33,451 bases of DNA, from assembly GCA_019117525.1 (NCBI GenBank), contig DWZO01000097.1:1-33451 (forward strand). Reading direction: 5' to 3'. Positions 29,741-33,451 of the stretch are shown piece after piece. Both the position numbers and the translations under genes were made by a program. How positions within the stretch are numbered: the stretch's first letter is position 1; each line of letters opens with the position of its first letter. Under the pieces are notes generated by a model that worked only from the letters and a program-made list of their open reading frames with translations, ran no database searches and was not told the DNA's origin. Origin of the DNA: Allocoprobacillus merdigallinarum. GTDB lineage: Bacteria; Bacillota_I; Bacilli_A; Erysipelotrichales; Coprobacillaceae.

Positions 29741-29767
29741 TTCGACAATTCTCGACAAATTTCTACA
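29741..29767. promoter_or_regulatory. Second triplet of Spo0A-box-like heptamers
   Basis: Read on the minus strand, TGTAGAA (29767..29761), TGTCGAG (29757..29751) and TGTCGAA (29747..29741) start exactly 10 bp apart. The first two units are near copies of the triplet at 28464-28490, including the intervening bases. It lies about 55 bp from the Xre -10 box and 58 bp from the -35 box of the LytTR regulator gene. Confidence 0.6.
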
Positions 29768-29824
29768 AATGGGCATAAAAATGACCAAAAATGGGAGAAA
29801 AGTGGACTGATTTCTCATTGCAAA

Positions 29825-29852
29825 TTGACTACAATAAAATTATCAAGATAAT
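29825..29852 (+). promoter_or_regulatory. Promoter of the two-regulator LytTR operon
   Basis: TTGACT at 29825-29830 and GATAAT at 29847-29852 are spaced 16 bp. A palindrome, ATTATC-AA-GATAAT (29839-29852), covers the -10 box and could be a repressor site. Confidence 0.55.
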
Positions 29853-29873
29853 TAAAGAAGGGGAGATGAAACA

Positions 29874-30623
29874 ATGAACATTGCTGTATGTGATGATCAG
29901 CTGGATTATTTAAACTTGATTAAGAAAAAGCTTATTGAATGTTTTCATGAACCAGAAATGGAATTAAATGTTTATACTTTTTCTACAATTCAAGAGATGC
30001 TGTATAGTACAAAATTTCGTTGTTATGAATTTGCATTCATTGAAATGAAAGTCGAAAATGATCGTGGTATTGAAGCAGCTTATCGATTAAGAGAACTGAA
30101 TCGTGCCTGTCAGGTTGTCTTTATTAGTGATCAATATTATCACATTCATGAAGCATTTGCGGTAAAGGCAAGGGAATATTTACTAAAACCCATTAATACA
30201 AAGCAATTTCAAAGTGTTTTTGATTATTTAATGGATTGGTATTTGCATCAAAATGTCAAATTTGTCATACCCATTAGAGAATTAGGACGTAAACGTATTT
30301 TTGATGTTGATGAAATCAAGTATTTTGAAACTTATTATAATGATTTAGAAATTGTAACGGTGGATGATCAGCATTTCATGACACATGTTAAAAATCGTTA
30401 TAAGTTACGTCCAGTATTAAAGTCGCGATGGTTTATGCAAGTGAATCAAAGTGTTTTAGTGAATATGAAATGTATTGATTTTTTAACAGATCGTAATGTT
30501 ATTTTAAAATCAAGGGAAGTCTTTCCGACAAGTCGTAAAACATTGATACAAAATCATCTTTTATTTGAGAAATTTTTAAAGGAAAAAGAAGAAAAAGAAA
30601 AATTAAGGAATGGGGAGAAATAA
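29874..30623 (+). CDS. LytTR-family response regulator with Glu at the phosphorylation site
   Basis: A 249-residue protein with an N-terminal receiver (about 1-120) and a C-terminal LytTR domain (about 140-240, with IKYFETYYNDLEIVT and WFMQVNQSVLVNMKCIDFL). The receiver keeps the acidic pair Asp7-Asp8, Ser85 and Lys105 (LLKPI). The phosphoacceptor strand reads FAFIEMKVEN, with Glu57 where the next gene's product has Asp58 (YLDIEL). Asp-to-Glu changes at this site often mimic the phosphorylated state in other regulators, so this one may be constitutively active, or regulated without phosphorylation. The ATG follows AAGGGGAGA. The highly charged Lys/Glu C-terminus is unusual. It is followed after 1 bp by a second LytTR regulator. 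Confidence 0.88.
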   Translation: MNIAVCDDQLDYLNLIKKKLIECFHEPEMELNVYTFSTIQEMLYSTKFRCYEFAFIEMKVENDRGIEAAYRLRELNRACQVVFISDQYYHIHEAFAVKAREYLLKPINTKQFQSVFDYLMDWYLHQNVKFVIPIRELGRKRIFDVDEIKYFETYYNDLEIVTVDDQHFMTHVKNRYKLRPVLKSRWFMQVNQSVLVNMKCIDFLTDRNVILKSREVFPTSRKTLIQNHLLFEKFLKEKEEKEKLRNGEK

Positions 30624-30624
30624 A

Positions 30625-31338
30625 TTGAGAATTGCGGTGATAGATGATGAAACATTTTACATTCAAGATGTTTATTCAAAAATAGAAAATTTTAAACAGT
30701 CATTTCATGATATAGATATTGAGGTTGATACATTTACTCAAGGAAATGAATTTTTAGATAGTTTTGAGGAACATCCATATGATTTGATTTATTTAGATAT
30801 TGAATTAAATGATATCAATGGTGTTCATTTAGCTCATATGATTCATGAGAAAAAAGCTTCAACGATGATTATTTTTATGACAAGTCATATGAGTTATATA
30901 CATCAGTCTTATGTTGTTAATGCTTTTCAATATCTGACAAAACCATTAAAAGATCCACTTTTTACATATGAATTGAAAAGAGCTATCAAACATTATCAAT
31001 ATATGCAAAAAGCTTTTGTATTTCCAACTTCACAAGGACGTATTATTTTTAATCTATCAGAAATTATATATTTAGAAACAGCTTATAAAAATTATAAGAT
31101 TCATACAACACGTGGTGTATATTATGGTTCTTTAAAAGCTGTCAATAGTATTAGAAAAGCATTGTTAGATTATACGTTTGTTAAAATTCAAAGAAGTTTT
31201 ATTGTGAATATGGAACATATTGTCAAAGTTGATAACATATTATTATATATGTCAGATGAAAGCATGCTGATGGTTTCAAAGAAACACTATAAAGAGTTTA
31301 AAAGAAGATTCTATCAATTTCTAGCTGATAAAAAATAA
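30625..31338 (+). CDS. LytTR-family response regulator, canonical receiver
   Basis: A 237-residue regulator starting from TTG at 30625, chosen because GGGGAGA (30612-30618) lies 6 bases upstream and the product then begins RIAVIDDE. An ATG at 30610 would sit inside the ribosome site and the preceding gene. The receiver has Asp7-Asp8, phosphoacceptor Asp58 (YLDIELND), Thr86 and Lys106 (LTKPL). The LytTR domain (about 130-232) includes IIYLETAYKNYKIHTTRG and FVKIQRSFIVNMEHIVKV. It is coupled to the Glu-receiver regulator. The converging kinase gene could be its partner, although the two are not in one operon. Confidence 0.9.
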   Translation: MRIAVIDDETFYIQDVYSKIENFKQSFHDIDIEVDTFTQGNEFLDSFEEHPYDLIYLDIELNDINGVHLAHMIHEKKASTMIIFMTSHMSYIHQSYVVNAFQYLTKPLKDPLFTYELKRAIKHYQYMQKAFVFPTSQGRIIFNLSEIIYLETAYKNYKIHTTRGVYYGSLKAVNSIRKALLDYTFVKIQRSFIVNMEHIVKVDNILLYMSDESMLMVSKKHYKEFKRRFYQFLADKK

Positions 31339-31365
31339 GACCATTTTTGAGTCTTATTTTTTATT
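31332..31365. terminator. Bidirectional terminator between converging LytTR and kinase genes
   Basis: AAAATAAGAC pairs with GTCTTATTTT around 9 bases. T residues follow on both strands. Confidence 0.75.
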
Positions 31366-32641
31366 TTTGTAAGACAACTCTTAAAATAACTTGATCATGC
31401 TTTACTTCATATTTGGCTTCACCATGATAACGTTCTGCCATTTCTTTAATACTGCTAACACCAAATCCATGAGCAATTTTATCTTTTTTACTTGTTTTAT
31501 GAAAAGTTGGATGACTTCCTTCTGGAATAGAATTTTCAATATAAAGAATCACATGTGTCTGTTTACTTTGAAGCTTTAATGAAATATGTTTTTCACCATC
31601 TATGTTCTCACATGCTTCTTTGGCATTATCTAATGCTAGACTGATAATTAAAGCTAAATCACCAGGAACAATACTTCCTAAATGCAATATTTTAGAAATA
31701 TTTTCATCATATTGAATACCCTTTTCTTTAATACTTTGAATATGAGCATTCAATGCACCATCAATCGCTGCAATACCAGTATGTGTTAATGCCTGATATG
31801 CTTCAACATGTGTTTTTAAGTTCTGTTCAATATAATTCTTTGCTTCTTCATATTCTTCTTTTTCCAAATGTGATTGTAAAATAATTAAGATGTTATTGAG
31901 ATTATGATTAATCTTTCTAATCTCTTTTTGTTGTTGTTCTCTTTGTTGGTTAAATTCTTTTTCTTTCTCCAAGTTCTGTATAATAGATTCTTGTAAATGC
32001 TTATCTTTTTCATATTTCGTTTGCATTCTATCAAAACATATCAATGCAATAATACTGATCACGACAGTGAAGATATAAGTACGGGCAATTGCAATATTTC
32101 TAAATAATATATCATTATTTAAAATAAAGACTAAAGTAAAGCAAGTAATAATTAGAAGACATAATATTTTAAATCTTTTTATGTTTAAAGTTCCTATTTT
32201 AAATATATAAATGCAAATTATATAAGTAATAAAGTTGTTGACACAGTAATTGAAAACTAAGTACATTGAAGAAAAATCTGTATAATTAAGGTTTATTCTA
32301 CTGTCAAAAATCCATGACAGAAAATATATAGAAATAATAAATATAATTATTTTTGTTATGAAAAATATGCATAACTTATGAATGATATCTATTAGGTAAA
32401 TGTTCCATCTATGTAATTTAAATATTATGAATACAGAAGCTAATATATATACCAAAATAACCATTTTTATATTTGTAGAAATTATCAAACTAGCGAAAAT
32501 CATAATATATAATATATTGATAGATTTCATTGATTTATCTTTATAAACATCTTGATATATGTTTTTTAAATAAAAATCTAATAATAATATATCTAAAATG
32601 GCAATAAATGCTTTACAAAATAGATTTAATACAATTGTCAT
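31361..32641 (-). CDS. AgrC-like GHKL sensor histidine kinase
   Basis: A 426-residue membrane kinase. About six hydrophobic helices fill residues 1-203, as in peptide-sensing AgrC-type kinases. A coiled, Gln/Glu/Lys-rich linker (about 206-240) leads to the dimerisation helix with His246 in RKINHNLNNIL, followed by a GHKL ATPase domain with the N-box LALDNAKEA (Asn339) and the G-box AHGFGVSSIKEM. Relatives usually have Asp or Glu right after the His (RHDxxN), whereas this one has Asn247. AAGGAGATG supports the start, 3 bp after the stop of the regulator gene at 32645, so the two form an operon. No agrD- or agrB-like gene is in the window, so the ligand is unknown. Confidence 0.85.
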   Translation of the reverse strand: MTIVLNLFCKAFIAILDILLLDFYLKNIYQDVYKDKSMKSINILYIMIFASLIISTNIKMVILVYILASVFIIFKLHRWNIYLIDIIHKLCIFFITKIIIFIISIYFLSWIFDSRINLNYTDFSSMYLVFNYCVNNFITYIICIYIFKIGTLNIKRFKILCLLIITCFTLVFILNNDILFRNIAIARTYIFTVVISIIALICFDRMQTKYEKDKHLQESIIQNLEKEKEFNQQREQQQKEIRKINHNLNNILIILQSHLEKEEYEEAKNYIEQNLKTHVEAYQALTHTGIAAIDGALNAHIQSIKEKGIQYDENISKILHLGSIVPGDLALIISLALDNAKEACENIDGEKHISLKLQSKQTHVILYIENSIPEGSHPTFHKTSKKDKIAHGFGVSSIKEMAERYHGEAKYEVKHDQVILRVVLQK

Positions 32642-32644
32642 AAA

Positions 32645-33310
32645 TTACATCTCCTTATCTATAAAATTAAAATATTTTTCTTTGAATTCTTTGCGAATTC
32701 GTTTCGTTAATGGAAGAATATCATCATTAGACATTGTGATGTAGTCAAAACAAAATGATTTGACATGTTTAAAATTAATGATGATACTTCGGTTGAGTTG
32801 GAAGAAATGATATTCTAGTAATTGTTGTTTAGATTTCGTTATGGTTTTAAGATTACCAAAATAATGATGATTGATTGTTTTTAACTTGTATTTACCATAA
32901 CTTGTTTCTAGATAGAGAATTTGATCAGTTTTAACATAAATCTTTCCTTCAGTTGTCGAAAATAATACTGTACGATTTAAACGCTTATAAACCTGGGATG
33001 CATGATGAAGTTCTCTTTGAAATAATTTCTGATCAATAGGCTTATCAATGAATAAATCAGCACCAATCCACATAGATTCAGGTAAATAATAGTGGTAAGC
33101 TGTAATGAAAATGAAGATACAATTTGCTTTGATGTCTTTAATCGTTTTAGCTAATTCAATCCCGTTTTGAGATTCATCTAGCTCGATATCTAGAAAAACA
33201 AGATCATAAGGTTCGATACTAAATGCATCAAGTAATTCATTGCCATTTGTGTATCCATCTATGATGGTGGGCTTTGTGTCATGAAACTCATAGCTTTTAA
33301 TCCTTTCCAT
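32645..33310 (-). CDS. LytTR-family response regulator with truncated receiver
   Basis: A 221-residue protein that aligns with the regulator at 30625 only from that protein's residue 17 or so onward. The first strand and the acidic pair are missing. Phosphoacceptor Asp41 (FLDIELDE), Thr70 and Lys90 (FIDKPID) remain. The LytTR domain (about 110-215) is intact, with ILYLETSYGKYKLKT and FFQLNRSIIINFKHVKSF. An in-frame TAG lies 18 bases before the ATG at 33310, and no upstream frame in the window encodes the missing part. The ATG has no ribosome site. A better-placed ATG about 17 bases upstream, after AGGG, opens only a 21-codon frame. The gene may be 5'-truncated, frameshifted or naturally short. 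It precedes the AgrC-like kinase in one operon. Confidence 0.75.
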   Translation of the reverse strand: MERIKSYEFHDTKPTIIDGYTNGNELLDAFSIEPYDLVFLDIELDESQNGIELAKTIKDIKANCIFIFITAYHYYLPESMWIGADLFIDKPIDQKLFQRELHHASQVYKRLNRTVLFSTTEGKIYVKTDQILYLETSYGKYKLKTINHHYFGNLKTITKSKQQLLEYHFFQLNRSIIINFKHVKSFCFDYITMSNDDILPLTKRIRKEFKEKYFNFIDKEM

Positions 33311-33451
33311 AATATTTTGTACATAAATCTAACCCTAGATAAATGTTGGTAACTATATTTAAAATATATTGATTATATGGTCTTAAATGAAAATTCATTT
33401 GTAAAGTCACTATATCTTAGCTCACACATGGAGTTCATGATCTTCTTGTAT
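33311..33451 (-). promoter_or_regulatory. Upstream region of the truncated LytTR regulator operon
   Basis: A TATAAT lies at 33377..33372, giving a leader of about 55 bases. There is no -35 box at normal spacing (TTTACA is 22 bp away). No receiver-like coding was found in any minus-strand frame up to the window edge. Confidence 0.4.

Overview
The window looks like chromosomal DNA of a low-GC Gram-positive gut-type Firmicute, most likely an Erysipelotrichia relative (Coprobacillus, Catenibacterium or Thomasclavelia type). This placement is inferred from AT-rich genes, strong GGAGG-type ribosome sites, sigma-A-like promoters, a mraZ-rsmH-ftsL-pbp cluster, an Enterococcus-like L,D-transpeptidase and candidate Spo0A boxes. 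It has not been checked by any search. I see no tRNA, rRNA, CRISPR array or insertion sequence.

Layout: (1) 1-4812 is an envelope signalling block. It holds an ECF-type sigma factor with an RsgI-like membrane anti-sigma factor, then a VanR/VanS-like two-component pair, then a membrane-anchored C39-type cysteine peptidase-like protein. A shared direct-repeat operator lies at the same distance from the -10 box in front of both the regulator and the peptidase gene, which suggests autoregulation and one adjacent target. A separate array of TTAA repeats on a 10-bp period lies between the sigma gene and a divergent gene cut by the window edge. (2) 4863-8865 is a methionine/folate operon: metF, a separate methionine synthase reactivation subunit, a MetH lacking that domain, and a 50-residue acidic protein. 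(3) 8870-13887 holds a minus-strand ABC-F ATPase, a Tim44-domain protein coupled to an Mrr-like nuclease, an M18 aminopeptidase and two small membrane proteins. (4) 13956-19142 holds an L,D-transpeptidase, L-lactate dehydrogenase, a PfkB-family sugar kinase and a MATE transporter. (5) 19319-25130 is the start of the division and cell wall cluster (mraZ, rsmH, ftsL and two class B penicillin-binding proteins), followed by a SWIM-SNF2 helicase instead of mraY/murD. (6) 28431-33310 is a cluster of four LytTR regulators, one AgrC-like kinase and one Xre repressor.

Region 6 is the most unusual part. Two triplets of Spo0A-box-like heptamers on an exact 10-bp period flank a lone LytTR gene, a structured intergenic region that may encode an RNA, and the Xre gene. 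Several signalling proteins there have non-canonical key positions. One receiver has Glu in place of the phosphorylated Asp, another lacks its first strand and acidic pocket, and the kinase has Asn after its His. My inference is a Spo0A-connected LytTR regulatory island with partly phosphorylation-independent members.
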